Of a stretch of DNA of 64,000 nucleotides, positions 16,100 to 24,894 are shown one piece after another. Within the stretch, counting starts at the first letter, position 1. The number at the start of each line of letters is the position of its first letter. The notes under the pieces were generated by a model. The model was given only the letters and a program-made list of their open reading frames with translations. It was not told where the DNA came from and did no database searches. Origin of the DNA: Chryseobacterium binzhouense. Its GTDB lineage: Bacteria; Bacteroidota; Bacteroidia; Flavobacteriales; Weeksellaceae. The stretch lies in NCBI RefSeq assembly GCF_007474545.1, contig NZ_VKOG01000001.1, positions 1,201,463 through 1,265,462 of the forward strand, written 5' to 3'. The position numbers were made by a program, and so were the translations under genes.

Positions 16100-17479
16100 T
16101 TAGAGATAAATTTGGAGCTGGATAATAAACTCTCCTTTAGAAGTCGGGCTTTCAGTCGGACTTGTGAAAACAGGTCTCGTAGAATATTGAGTGGTAACCT
16201 TTGCATGATGCCCATCTAAAAACCAGTTGGCTCCTACATCAAACTGAGAAGAAGATTTCTCATAAGCATCAAAATTTTTGTGAGTATAAGCTGCGAACGG
16301 CTGAATTCTGATTTTTGGCTTTTCTGCCTGACTTGGCAGTAATAATCCCGCCTGAGCGTAGATGATGTCACCTGTACCTATCATCGGCTGTAGATTTCCC
16401 GGTCCGGCTATTGCACGTTGACCGACAAAGTTGGGATCATTGGCTGCAACGTTCATGATTCCTAGGTTTCTTACATAATTAGGTCCGAATTGATAGTTAA
16501 AATAACCTGCGTATGCAGAAACAGCCATTTTGTTTTTAGCATTTCCCAAAGGAATATCTGCAAAAGCATCGGCAGAAAGTAAGGTGATATCGTGTTTTTC
16601 AATATTGGAATTTACTGAAGTTCTGGTTCCTTCTTTTTGATGATAAAAGCCGGCACCCAAATTGAAAACTTTTTTGGTTCCCAGATAAGAACCTACTTTA
16701 TACGGCAGTATATTCGATTCTGAATCTAAGAACTGATATTCAAAATAACCTGCTTTAGACCAGTTGGGGTTTCCGTTATTATCAACAGCAACAGCGTTGT
16801 TGGGATTTAAAGTGTTGGCTGGAGTAAGATCGGTTGCAAATGGTTTATTCAAACTCATTCTGTACTCAAATTTTCCGTATTTTCCTTTTGCAAAAATTCC
16901 CATTTGTCTTGCAAACTGATCAGAATTATCAATTAAAGGCCAACTGAAAATAGGGGAGTCTACGGTAAGAAAATTTAATGTTGATCCCATGGTCATACGA
17001 GAAAGTCCCATGTAATAGTGAAGTCCACCTCCTAAAGTGAGACTGAATTTTCCTGCTTCTCCCGGTAAAATAACAGCATATTCATTCCAAGCATCATGAA
17101 AGAAAAGCTGGGGTTTTTTACCGTTTCCATAGCTTCCTGTTCCTGATGTTCCAGTTGCTCCGCCGTTGATAAAGGTTTGGTTGTTGATTCCAAAATGCGT
17201 TAAAATCGTATAACGCTTCGTAATTTGAGCGTAAGCCAATGCTCTCAGTCTTCGGTTTCCCAAATTCCAGGTGTTGTCAGTAGGTTCGCCACCAACCATA
17301 CTTCCGGGGTTCATGTCAGAGTTTCTGATCCAAAACTGATCCCACAGAATAAAACGTACATATTTATCTCCATTAGGATTGAGATTTATTTTTAAACCAC
17401 TCCCGTAATCTGGAGAACCTTGTGAATATAAAGAACTGCTGATTAAAGCTAATCCAATAAAACTTAATATTTTCTTCAT
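16100..17479 (-). CDS. Outer-membrane porin-like beta-barrel protein
   Basis: Begins with a signal peptide (MKKILSFIGLALISSSLYSQ, cleavage probably after the serine/glutamine region). The 459 residues are rich in alternating strands and end in the aromatic/hydrophobic strand EFIIQLQIYL, as outer-membrane barrels do. The segment KYVRFILWDQFWIRNSDMNPG and later RMTMGSTLNFLTVD are in the style of Bacteroidota porins. It is the first gene of the transporter operon, so it would supply the outer-membrane route for the acid taken up by the MFS protein. Substrate is inferred from context. Confidence 0.75.
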   Translation of the reverse strand: MKKILSFIGLALISSSLYSQGSPDYGSGLKINLNPNGDKYVRFILWDQFWIRNSDMNPGSMVGGEPTDNTWNLGNRRLRALAYAQITKRYTILTHFGINNQTFINGGATGTSGTGSYGNGKKPQLFFHDAWNEYAVILPGEAGKFSLTLGGGLHYYMGLSRMTMGSTLNFLTVDSPIFSWPLIDNSDQFARQMGIFAKGKYGKFEYRMSLNKPFATDLTPANTLNPNNAVAVDNNGNPNWSKAGYFEYQFLDSESNILPYKVGSYLGTKKVFNLGAGFYHQKEGTRTSVNSNIEKHDITLLSADAFADIPLGNAKNKMAVSAYAGYFNYQFGPNYVRNLGIMNVAANDPNFVGQRAIAGPGNLQPMIGTGDIIYAQAGLLLPSQAEKPKIRIQPFAAYTHKNFDAYEKSSSQFDVGANWFLDGHHAKVTTQYSTRPVFTSPTESPTSKGEFIIQLQIYL

Positions 17480-17655
17480 AAATTATTAATTTTTTGGCTA
17501 TTATTTTGTGAAAGCCAAATTGGAATTAATAATTTAGTTATAAAAATTTAATATATATTTATGCTAATAGTATAGTTTTTAATTTTAAATCATTAATTAT
17601 GAGCTGAAAAATTGTTCTTATAAATTATCTTTTTAAATTAATAAATAAAGATTTT

Positions 17656-17806
17656 TGAATGTCCGTTTTTAATCATAACGCTAAAATCAGCAGTCATTTT
17701 GTCATTCCGGAGGAATCTCAACACACTGAAAATAAAGCAGTTTAGATTCCTCCGGAATGACAAACAAACTGTTAAAAACTAAATTATTACTAATTACGGA
17801 CATTCA
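17656..17806. repeat. Nested palindromic (MITE-like) element
   Basis: Occupies the 418-base gap between the porin start and the next gene. The outer arms are TGAATGTCCG (17656-17665) and CGGACATTCA (17797-17806). The inner arms are perfect over 21 bases, at 17698-17718 and 17744-17764, centred on GTCATTCCGGAGGAATCT. A diverged relative lies at 22821-22905. The rest of the gap is A/T-rich and shows no gene. Confidence 0.65.
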
Positions 17807-17897
17807 TATAAAGTTTTGATTAATAGTTTTTTAAATGAATTAATTCTATTTTAATAGAACTTAAAATTTATACTTAATAACTTATAACTTCTGAAAA

Positions 17898-18314
17898 CTA
17901 TTTTTTAAATCTCTCCCATTTAATGAGCATATATTTGTCTGCAAACTGAGTGATAATTAATCCTGAATTTTTCAGATTTTCTTCTTTACTCATATATTCA
18001 ATCAGCTCATTTTGTTTTAGGATTTTATATACCGGATGAAATTCAGAATGCGGGGGTCTTGTAATATTGTATTTCTTGATCCACGAACTGACTGTCACAT
18101 GAGAAACGCCAATAATTCTTTCAATTTCACGAAAACTCAATCCCTCGAGATAGAGCTGTAAAGCTTTGGTTACGTAGTAATCGTCTATTTGTTTTCCCAG
18201 TTTTTTTACCGTGAAATAATAGTTGCAGTCTTTGCATAGAAAGCGTTGTTTGTTGTTTACAATTCCGCTTTTAACCACTTTGTCTGTGTTGCATTTCGGA
18301 CAGCGATTTTCCAT
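17898..18314 (-). CDS. InsA-like zinc-ribbon/HTH protein, possibly domesticated
   Basis: A 138-residue protein with an N-terminal zinc ribbon (CPKCN at 5-9 and CKDCNYYF about 20 residues later) and a helix-turn-helix (GLSFREIERIIGVSHVTVSSWIKKY). This is the DNA-binding part of IS1-type transposases (InsA), but no DDE domain or IS ends lie next to it. The C-terminal 50 residues (KQNELIEYMSKEENL, LIITQFADKYMLIKWERFKK) are unfamiliar. A minus-strand -7 box TATATTTG lies at 18331-18338. It may be a captured regulator rather than a transposase. Confidence 0.7.
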   Translation of the reverse strand: MENRCPKCNTDKVVKSGIVNNKQRFLCKDCNYYFTVKKLGKQIDDYYVTKALQLYLEGLSFREIERIIGVSHVTVSSWIKKYNITRPPHSEFHPVYKILKQNELIEYMSKEENLKNSGLIITQFADKYMLIKWERFKK

Positions 18315-18474
18315 AGCTATATCTTTTTAGCAAATATATAATAATTTAGCAAAATATTAATTTCATGTAAAGATAAAATTACCTGTTTATTAACTTTATT
18401 CAATAAAATTATCTTTTTTATTTGTTTTTTATAGAAATTATATTTTAAATTTACCAAAAAATTTAGATAAATAA

Positions 18475-19071
18475 ATGGAAATAGAAGTTTCCTCATCCAT
18501 ACATCTGAAGTATGTGAGTGAAATACAGCAGGAAATGTACGATTCTGCACAGCGCAGAGGAACGGGGATTGCCAAACGTTCCATCAAGTATCTCAGTAAA
18601 AAAATTACTGAAGGTAACGCTGTAGTTGCCACTGATAAAGGAAAGTGGGTAGGTTTCTGTTATATAGAAACATGGTCTCACGGACAGTTTGTTGCTAATT
18701 CCGGGCTTATTGTCTCACCGGAATTCAGGCATTTGGGAGTGGCGACCTTAATCAAGGACAAAGTATTCGCTTTATCCCGAAATAAATATCCGGATGCTAA
18801 AATTTTCGGTTTAACTACAGGTTTGGCGGTTATGAAGATCAACAGCGATTTAGGATATAAACCCGTTATTTATTCTGAACTTACTCAGGATGAAGAATTC
18901 TGGAACGGCTGCAAAAGCTGCGTGAATTATGATATTTTAATGAAAAAAGAACGGAAAAACTGCCTTTGTACAGCAATGCTTTTCGTTCCCGATAATACAA
19001 AAAACAGCACTGAAAATAATCAGTCTGAAAACAGATACAATAATGAGCAAGAAAGTAGTTTTAGCATTTAG
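18475..19071 (+). CDS. GNAT N-acetyltransferase, first gene of the arginine cluster
   Basis: A 198-residue acyltransferase of the GNAT fold. The acyl-CoA binding loop is the segment SPEFRHLGVATLIKDKVFALS, preceded by the strand GQFVANSGLIV. The C-terminus is polar and low in complexity (NSTENNQSENRYNNEQ). Its position before argG and the 29-base overlap with it suggest translational coupling and a role in N-acylating glutamate, the missing first step of this cluster (argA function). That role is inferred from context; no argA or argJ of usual type is present in the window. Confidence 0.75.
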   Translation: MEIEVSSSIHLKYVSEIQQEMYDSAQRRGTGIAKRSIKYLSKKITEGNAVVATDKGKWVGFCYIETWSHGQFVANSGLIVSPEFRHLGVATLIKDKVFALSRNKYPDAKIFGLTTGLAVMKINSDLGYKPVIYSELTQDEEFWNGCKSCVNYDILMKKERKNCLCTAMLFVPDNTKNSTENNQSENRYNNEQESSFSI

Positions 19072-20236
19072 CGGAGGTCTTGATACCTCTTACTGCGCCA
19101 AATATCTCAGCGAAACACTGGGATATGATGTGTATGCAGTTACTGTAAACACCGGAGGTTTTTCCAAAGATGAAGAGAAAGAACTGGAGAAAAAAGCCCT
19201 GAATCTTGGGGTAAAAGAATACAGGTGCGTTGATGCTCAGGAAGATTATTACAATTCTTGCGTAAAATATCTGATTTTCGGAAATGTTCTGAAAAACAAC
19301 ACCTATCCTTTGTCTGTAAGTGCAGAGCGTACCATTCAGGCGCAGGAAATTGCAAAATATGCGATCGAAATCGGAGCGGATGCAATTGCCCATGGAAGTA
19401 CGGGAGCGGGAAATGATCAGGTTCGTTTTGATCTCATTTTTCAGGTAATGTGTCCGAATGTTGAGATCATTACGCCGATTCGTGATATGGCTCTTTCCCG
19501 TGAAGAGGAAATTGAGTTTTTGAAAAGCCACGGTTATGAAATGGAATTTCAGAAAGCACAATATTCTGTCAATAAAGGACTTTGGGGAACTTCAGTTGGC
19601 GGAAAGGAAACGCTGACTTCAAGAAATTATCTTCCTGAAGAAGCTTTTCCTTCACAAATTAAAGAAAATCAACCTTCCGAAATGGAAATTGAATTTAAAA
19701 ATGGTGAAGTTGTAGCAGTGAATGGCGAAAAATTTGAACATTCGGTTTACGCAATTCAGAAAATCGAAAAATTGGCTTCTGCTTACGGAATCGGTCGTGA
19801 TGTTCATGTGGGAGACACCATTGTCGGAATCAAAGGAAGAGTAGGTTTCGAGGCTGCAGCAGCTTCAGTGATTATTAAAGCGCATCATTTATTAGAAAAG
19901 CATACGCTTTCAAAATATCAGCAGATGATGAAATCCCAATTATCAGACTGGTACGGAAACTGGCTTCACGAAGCGCTTTTCTTAGATCCTGTGATGAGAA
20001 ATATCGAGTCTTTTCTTATTGATTCTCAAAAAACAGTCAGCGGAAAAGTATTTGTAACCCTTCATCCTTATCGATTTATTTTAAACGGAATTGAATCTGA
20101 ACATGATTTGATGTCAGACAAATTCGGAAGCTACGGAGAAGCAAACAGGGCATGGACAGGCGAAGATGTGAAAGGCTACACAAAGATTGTTAGCAATTCC
20201 CTGAATATATATCATCAGATTAATTCAGCATTATGA
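19043..20236 (+). CDS. argG: Argininosuccinate synthase
   Basis: Joins citrulline and aspartate with ATP to give argininosuccinate. The 397 residues begin with the PP-loop motif VVLAFSGGLDTSYCAKYL and contain HGSTGAGNDQVRFD and KGRVGFEAAAA, all standard for the family. The start lies 29 bases inside the end of the GNAT gene in another frame. The gene is followed at once by two REP copies. Confidence 0.95.
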   Translation: MSKKVVLAFSGGLDTSYCAKYLSETLGYDVYAVTVNTGGFSKDEEKELEKKALNLGVKEYRCVDAQEDYYNSCVKYLIFGNVLKNNTYPLSVSAERTIQAQEIAKYAIEIGADAIAHGSTGAGNDQVRFDLIFQVMCPNVEIITPIRDMALSREEEIEFLKSHGYEMEFQKAQYSVNKGLWGTSVGGKETLTSRNYLPEEAFPSQIKENQPSEMEIEFKNGEVVAVNGEKFEHSVYAIQKIEKLASAYGIGRDVHVGDTIVGIKGRVGFEAAAASVIIKAHHLLEKHTLSKYQQMMKSQLSDWYGNWLHEALFLDPVMRNIESFLIDSQKTVSGKVFVTLHPYRFILNGIESEHDLMSDKFGSYGEANRAWTGEDVKGYTKIVSNSLNIYHQINSAL

Positions 20237-20240
20237 TGAT

Positions 20241-20284
20241 GAACCCGAAGGGTTCAATATGAGTAGCCATAGGTGAAACCTATG
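20241..20284 (+). repeat. REP-like element, copy 1 between argG and argC
   Basis: GAACCC-GAA-GGGTTC at 20241-20255, then a linker, then CCATAGGT-GAA-ACCTATG to 20284. It has the same orientation as the next copy, 25 bases further on, forming a tandem pair. It may also act as an mRNA-stabilising hairpin after argG. Confidence 0.75.
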
Positions 20285-20309
20285 TATTAAAAAGATCAAC
20301 ATAAACAAA

Positions 20310-20354
20310 GAACCCGAAGGGTTCAATAGCAGTAGCCGTAGGTGAAACCTATGG
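20310..20354 (+). repeat. REP-like element, copy 2, reaching into the argC start
   Basis: GAACCC-GAA-GGGTTC at 20310-20324, then CCGTAGGT-GAA-ACCTATGG ending at 20354. The ATG in its last arm (20351) is in frame with argC. Confidence 0.75.
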
Positions 20355-20365
20355 CAAAAATAAAA

Positions 20366-21340
20366 ATGATTGAAATTAACAAAACAGCAGGAATCATCGG
20401 AGCCAACGGTTACACAGGAAGCGAACTGGTTCGTCTGCTGGCTTTTCATCCCAATGTATCATTGAGCTTTTTATATAGCCGTTCAAATTCAGGAACAAAA
20501 ATTTCAGATTTGTACCCGGATTTAACGATGGTTTGTGAAATGATTTTGACTGATCAGTCTGAAGAAGTCGATATTTTGTTTCTATGCCTTCCTCACAGAG
20601 AAAGTCAGAATTGGCTGATTCAGAATTCCGTAAAAGATGAAACATTGGTGATTGATTTAGGAAACGATTTTCGCCTCGATGGAAACTTTGGAAACAGAAA
20701 TTTTATCTACGGATTGCCTGAAATCAATAAAAAACAACTTTCAGGAGCAAAAAGTATTGCCAATCCGGGATGTTTTGCCACAGCAATTCAGCTCGCTCTA
20801 CTTCCTTTAGCTAAAAAAGGTTTGTTGAATGAAGTCTACACAACGGGAATCACAGGTTCCACAGGTGCAGGTCAGTCTTTACAGGCAACCACGCATTTTA
20901 CTTGGAGGAACGATAATATTTCAGCGTATAAAACTTTAACACACCAACATGTGGATGAGATTTTACAGCAATTAATTTCTTTTAATAACCAGAAAATTAG
21001 TCTCAATTTTATTCCATGGAGAGGAGATTTTGCCAGAGGAATTTTTACGAGTTCTACAATAAAGACAGATTTAGAACTTTCACAGATCTATCAGTTGTTC
21101 GAGGATTTTTATGCAGATGAGCCTTTTGTACAGGTAAGCGAAAAAGCAATTGATTTAAAGCAGGTTGTCAATACCAATCGCTGTGTGATACAGGTTGAAA
21201 AATGTGGGAATGTTGCGGTCATTCACTCAGCGATTGACAATTTGTTGAAAGGCGCTTCCGGACAGGCAGTTCAAAACATGAATATTGCCATGGGTTGGGA
21301 AGAAAATTTAGGATTAAACTTAAAACCAATTGCGTTTTAA
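20366..21340 (+). CDS. argC: N-acetyl(or acyl)-gamma-glutamyl-phosphate reductase
   Basis: NADPH-dependent reduction of acyl-glutamyl phosphate to the semialdehyde. The dinucleotide motif is GIIGANGYTGSELVRLL at the N-terminus, and the catalytic cysteine is in the segment SIANPGCFATAIQLALLPL. HFTWRNDNISAYKTLTHQHVDEI is also typical. I chose ATG at 20366 (MIEINKTAG) because it has an A-rich leader and lies outside the repeat. ATG 20351 inside the REP copy is an in-frame alternative that adds five residues. Confidence 0.9.
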   Translation: MIEINKTAGIIGANGYTGSELVRLLAFHPNVSLSFLYSRSNSGTKISDLYPDLTMVCEMILTDQSEEVDILFLCLPHRESQNWLIQNSVKDETLVIDLGNDFRLDGNFGNRNFIYGLPEINKKQLSGAKSIANPGCFATAIQLALLPLAKKGLLNEVYTTGITGSTGAGQSLQATTHFTWRNDNISAYKTLTHQHVDEILQQLISFNNQKISLNFIPWRGDFARGIFTSSTIKTDLELSQIYQLFEDFYADEPFVQVSEKAIDLKQVVNTNRCVIQVEKCGNVAVIHSAIDNLLKGASGQAVQNMNIAMGWEENLGLNLKPIAF

Positions 21341-21409
21341 AAGAAAACTTTAAAAGTCAATTGTCAAATGGTCAATCGTAAATTTTTTGCAATTCGAGTT
21401 AAACTGACT

Positions 21410-21558
21410 TAGGAAAATGGAGCGTTAAGAAAATTTAAATTTAATCCGTTAAGAAATTCCCACTGTTTGGTTTTGGGAATTTTAGGATTCAATTTAAATT
21501 TTTAGCGAAAGTTTCCAAGTCTTGAACTTTTGTTTCTTTTGCTTCAAGGCAAAAGAAA
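21410..21558 (+). repeat. Interspersed intergenic repeat, short copy
   Basis: Fills most of the 319-base gap between argC and argD. It shares, in order, TAGGAAAATGGAGCGTTAAG, TTCCCACTGTTTG, TTTGGGAATTTTAG, TTTAGCGAAAGTTTCC, AAGTCTTGAA and the hairpin TTTCTTTTG-cttcaagg-CAAAAGAAA with the copy at 26006-26252, which has extra blocks. No gene is seen in the rest of the gap. Confidence 0.65.
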
Positions 21559-21659
21559 TTAATTAAAAATAAAGATGAAGCTGTCAATAAGTCAATAATG
21601 AATTTTAAAAAATTCGAATTGCAAAACCAGCAGCTGTCAACCAAAAACCATCAACTAAG

Positions 21660-22799
21660 ATGAATTTATTCAACGTATACCCATTATTCAACATCAATCC
21701 GGTAAAAGCGCAGGGATCATTTCTCTGGGACGATAAAGGAGAAAAATATCTTGATTTTTACGGAGGTCACGCGGTGATTTCTATCGGACACAACCATCCG
21801 CATTATAAAGCTCAGTTAAAAAATCAATTAGATAAAATATCTTTCTATTCAAATTCAGTTCAGAATGAATTGCAAACTGAATTGGCTGAAAAATTGGGAA
21901 AACTTTCAGGTTTGGAAGATTACAATTTGTTTTTATGTAATTCAGGAGCAGAAGCGAACGAAAATGCTTTAAAACTGGCTTCTTTCCACAATGGAAAAAA
22001 TAATGTGCTGTATTTTTCCGGTTCATTTCACGGAAGAACTTCGGCAGCAGTTTCGGTAACGGACAATCCCAAAATTGTAGCTCCGGTGAATTATGATGAA
22101 AGATTCATTAAATCTGAATGGAACAATATAGAACAGCTTGAAGAAGTTTTTGAAAAATGTGGAAATGAAATTTCATCCGTCATTATTGAAGGAATTCAAG
22201 GGGTTGGCGGAATTATGATTCCAACGGTTAAATTTTTAACTAAAATCAAAGAATTGTGCGAAAAATACAATGCTGTTTTGATTTTGGATGAAGTTCAGTC
22301 AGGATACGGAAGAAGTGGCTATTTCTTTGCCCATCAGGAATTTGGAATTGAAGCAGATATCATCACCACGGCAAAAGGAATGGGAAATGGTTTCCCGATT
22401 GGCGGCGTTTTGATTCACCCGAAGTTTCAGGCAAATAATGGTTTATTGGGAACGACTTTTGGCGGAAATCATTTAGCCTGTGTTGCGGCAATTGCGGTTT
22501 TAGACGTCATGAAAGATGAAAATCTTATCGAAAATGCTCAGAAAATGGGCGAATATATTGAAAATGAAATTAAGAATTTTTTACATATCAAAAACATCCG
22601 AAGGAAAGGCTTGATGATTGGGATTGAACTCGACAGAGACTGCTCGGAAGTGAGGAACAGCCTCTTGTACAATCATCATATTTTCACAGGAAACTCTAAT
22701 GATAAAGCGGTCTTAAGGATTCTTCCGGCGCTTAACATTAAGAAAGAAGAAACGGATCTTTTTATTAATGCTTTGAAAGAAGTATTGGAGAATATTTAA
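21660..22799 (+). CDS. argD: Acetylornithine/succinylornithine aminotransferase
   Basis: PLP enzyme of aminotransferase class III, 379 residues, that converts N-acyl-glutamate semialdehyde to N-acyl-ornithine. Visible are YLDFYGGHAVISIGHNHP, NSGAEANENALKLA, LILDEVQSGYGRSG and the PLP-lysine region TTAKGMGNGFPIGG. The enzyme lies between argC and the carbamoyltransferase as expected. The long repeat-filled gap before it suggests its own promoter, or readthrough. Confidence 0.92.
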   Translation: MNLFNVYPLFNINPVKAQGSFLWDDKGEKYLDFYGGHAVISIGHNHPHYKAQLKNQLDKISFYSNSVQNELQTELAEKLGKLSGLEDYNLFLCNSGAEANENALKLASFHNGKNNVLYFSGSFHGRTSAAVSVTDNPKIVAPVNYDERFIKSEWNNIEQLEEVFEKCGNEISSVIIEGIQGVGGIMIPTVKFLTKIKELCEKYNAVLILDEVQSGYGRSGYFFAHQEFGIEADIITTAKGMGNGFPIGGVLIHPKFQANNGLLGTTFGGNHLACVAAIAVLDVMKDENLIENAQKMGEYIENEIKNFLHIKNIRRKGLMIGIELDRDCSEVRNSLLYNHHIFTGNSNDKAVLRILPALNIKKEETDLFINALKEVLENI

Positions 22800-22820
22800 G
22801 CTGTGAAAATTTTACGAGAT

Positions 22821-22905
22821 GTCATTCTGACAAAGGAAGAATCTGTTAATATTATAAATTATCAAAAAGAGATTCCTCACTACAATTTGTTTCGTTCAGA
22901 ATGGC
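22821..22905. repeat. Degenerate palindromic element (relative of 17656-17806)
   Basis: GTCATTCTGACAAAGGAAGA followed by ATCT at the left, AGATTCCTC in the middle and TCAGAATGGC at the right form imperfect inverted arms. The core words GTCATTC, GAATCT and AGATTCC are shared with the element at 17656-17806. Confidence 0.45.
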
Positions 22906-22924
22906 AAACACAACTATCATTAGC

Positions 22925-23000
22925 CGAGTGAAACGCCCTTGCGAACGAAAATGTTTTTATTTAATAAAACAAAGCTTTGCGACCATAGCGTTAAAAACTC
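22925..23000 (+). repeat. Diverged 75-base repeat, copy 1
   Basis: Starts CGAGTGAAACGCCCTTGC and about 45 bases later has GCGACCATAGCGTTA. The same two words, with one or two changes each, lie at the same distance at 58783-58855. It fills the rest of the gap before the carbamoyltransferase gene. Confidence 0.5.
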
Positions 23001-23087
23001 CGAATAATAGATAAGAAAAAAAATCCTTAAAAACAATTCAAAATAAAATGGATATTCCATTTTTCCATTGAAAAAAGAAATTATCAA

Positions 23088-24044
23088 ATGAAAAAATTCA
23101 CCTCTGTAAGTGACGTTGAAAACTTACAGCAAATCATAAAAAAAGCTTTACAAATTAAAGAAAATCCTCTTTCAGAACCCGAAAAAGGAAAAGGAAAAAC
23201 AATAGGACTTGTCTTTTTAAATTCAAGTTTGAGAACCCGTTTAAGCAGTCAGATTGCGGCTCAGAATTTAGGATTAAATGTTTTAACCTTAAATGCAGCA
23301 CAGGAAGCATGGAATCTGGAATTTGCAGACGGCGCAGTAATGAATGGCGATACAGTTGAACATATCAAAGATGCAATTGAAGTTTTAAATCAGTATTGCG
23401 ATATTATTGCAGTTCGTTGTTTTGCAGGAATGAAAAGCAAGGAAGATGATGTGAATGAAAGCATTCTCAGCCAGTTCGAGCAACATGCAAAAGTCCCAGT
23501 TATTTCTCTTGAATCTGCGACACGTCACCCTTTACAAAGTCTGGCAGATTGCATCACCATTACTGAAAACTGGCAGGAAAAGCGTAAACCGAAAGTAGTT
23601 TTAACCTGGGCGCCTCACATCAAGCCCATTGCTCATGCGGTGGGAAACTCTTTCGCTGAATGGATGCAGGGAATGGATGTGGAATTGGTAATCGCTAATC
23701 CTGAAGGATATGATTTAGATAAAAACTTCACAAAAGATGTAAAAGTAATCCATAATCAGGAAGAAGCATTGAAAGATGCCGATTTTATCTATGTTAAAAA
23801 CTGGTCGTCTTTTGATGATTATGCTAAAATGCCTGAAGTGAAAGAAAACTGGATGCTGACGAATGAAAAATTAGTAAATACCAATCAGGCAAAGGTAATG
23901 CACTGTCTTCCGGTTCGCCGTAATGTAGAGTTGAGTGATGAGGTGATGGATGGTGAAAATTCAATCATTTATCAGCAGGCAAAAAACCGAATTTTCTCTG
24001 CACAGGCTGTTTTTTCTGAAATTTTAGATGAATTGAATTCTTAA
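23088..24044 (+). CDS. argF': N-acyl-ornithine carbamoyltransferase (succinyl/acetylornithine type)
   Basis: Carbamoylates an N-acylated ornithine, the Bacteroidota variant of the ornithine transcarbamylase step. The 318 residues align along their length with the Bacteroides fragilis N-succinylornithine enzyme as I remember it: FLNSSLRTRLSSQ (carbamoyl-phosphate site), ATRHPLQSLAD, VLTWAPHIKPI and MHCLPVRRNVELSD. Residue 90 is the published discriminator between succinyl (Pro) and acetyl (Glu in the Xanthomonas enzyme) substrates; here it is Val in NGDTVEHI. Which acyl group is used is therefore open. The following argE would remove it. Confidence 0.9.
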   Translation: MKKFTSVSDVENLQQIIKKALQIKENPLSEPEKGKGKTIGLVFLNSSLRTRLSSQIAAQNLGLNVLTLNAAQEAWNLEFADGAVMNGDTVEHIKDAIEVLNQYCDIIAVRCFAGMKSKEDDVNESILSQFEQHAKVPVISLESATRHPLQSLADCITITENWQEKRKPKVVLTWAPHIKPIAHAVGNSFAEWMQGMDVELVIANPEGYDLDKNFTKDVKVIHNQEEALKDADFIYVKNWSSFDDYAKMPEVKENWMLTNEKLVNTNQAKVMHCLPVRRNVELSDEVMDGENSIIYQQAKNRIFSAQAVFSEILDELNS

Positions 24045-24050
24045 TAAATC

Positions 24051-24083
24051 AAACCTCATAGGTTTTTAAAACCTATGAGGTTT
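24051..24083 (+). terminator. Perfect 15-bp hairpin between argF' and argB
   Basis: AAACCTCATAGGTTT at 24051-24065 and AAACCTATGAGGTTT at 24069-24083 with a three-base loop. Only a short T-run follows on either strand, so it may be a partial terminator or an mRNA-processing hairpin inside the arg operon. Confidence 0.55.
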
Positions 24084-24099
24084 CCAAAAAAGATTTGTA

Positions 24100-24894
24100 A
24101 TGAAAGAAAAGTTATACATCATAAAAATTGGCGGGGCATTAATTGATGACGAGGAGTTGTTAGAACAATTTTTAGAGCAATTTGCAGAAATTCAGGAAAA
24201 GAAAATCCTGGTACATGGAGGAGGAAAACTGGCAACAACTTTAGCCGATAAACTGGGAATTGAACAGAAGCTCATAAACGGAAGAAGAATAACCGATAAA
24301 GATACGTTGGATATTGTTGCAATGGTGTATGCGGGAGGAATCAACAAAAATATTGTAGCAAAACTTCAGCAGAAAAAATGCAAAGCCATTGGATTTTCTG
24401 GTGCGGATGCGAATTTAATTAAAGCCAAAAAAAGAGAACACGCCGAAATAGATTTCGGATTTGTGGGAGATATCACAGAGAAAAGCGTGAACAGAAAATT
24501 AATTTCAAAATTGCTGAAACTGGAACTTGTTCCTGTATTTTCGGCAATTACCCACGATAAAAAAGGACACCTTTTCAATACCAATGCAGATACAATCGCT
24601 TCGGTAATTGCACAGGCTTTATCTGTAAAGTATGATGTGGAATTGTTATACTGCTTTGATAAAGAAGGTGTTTTAGAAGATGTAAACAATCCTGAATCTG
24701 TTATTAAAAATATTTCCGAAGTAGAATTTTCAGCCCTAAAAGAGGACGGAAAACTTCATAAAGGAATTCTTCCCAAACTTGAAAATGCTTTAGGAGCGGT
24801 GAAAAATAATGTCAATAAGGTATTCTTAATTAAAGACACCGAACTAAAAAACCATATAGAAAACGATCATGCAGGAACTGAAATCTGTTTATAG
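24100..24894 (+). CDS. argB: Acetylglutamate kinase
   Basis: Phosphorylates N-acyl-glutamate, the second step of the route. The 264 residues begin YIIKIGGALIDD and contain VHGGGKLATTLADKLG, NGRRITDKDTLDIVAMVYAG and FNTNADTIASVIAQAL, all typical of the amino-acid kinase family. The N-terminal helix of arginine-inhibited kinases is absent, so feedback inhibition is not predicted from sequence. Its end overlaps argE by 26 bases, indicating translational coupling. Confidence 0.93.
   Translation: MKEKLYIIKIGGALIDDEELLEQFLEQFAEIQEKKILVHGGGKLATTLADKLGIEQKLINGRRITDKDTLDIVAMVYAGGINKNIVAKLQQKKCKAIGFSGADANLIKAKKREHAEIDFGFVGDITEKSVNRKLISKLLKLELVPVFSAITHDKKGHLFNTNADTIASVIAQALSVKYDVELLYCFDKEGVLEDVNNPESVIKNISEVEFSALKEDGKLHKGILPKLENALGAVKNNVNKVFLIKDTELKNHIENDHAGTEICL

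Noticed and set aside
17898-18314. Complete IS1 element
   Set aside because: No InsB/DDE frame and no terminal repeats with target duplications around the gene.
24051-24083. Operator for an arginine repressor
   Set aside because: The palindrome is a hairpin of the general flavobacterial intergenic type, lies inside the operon and has no ARG-box resemblance.
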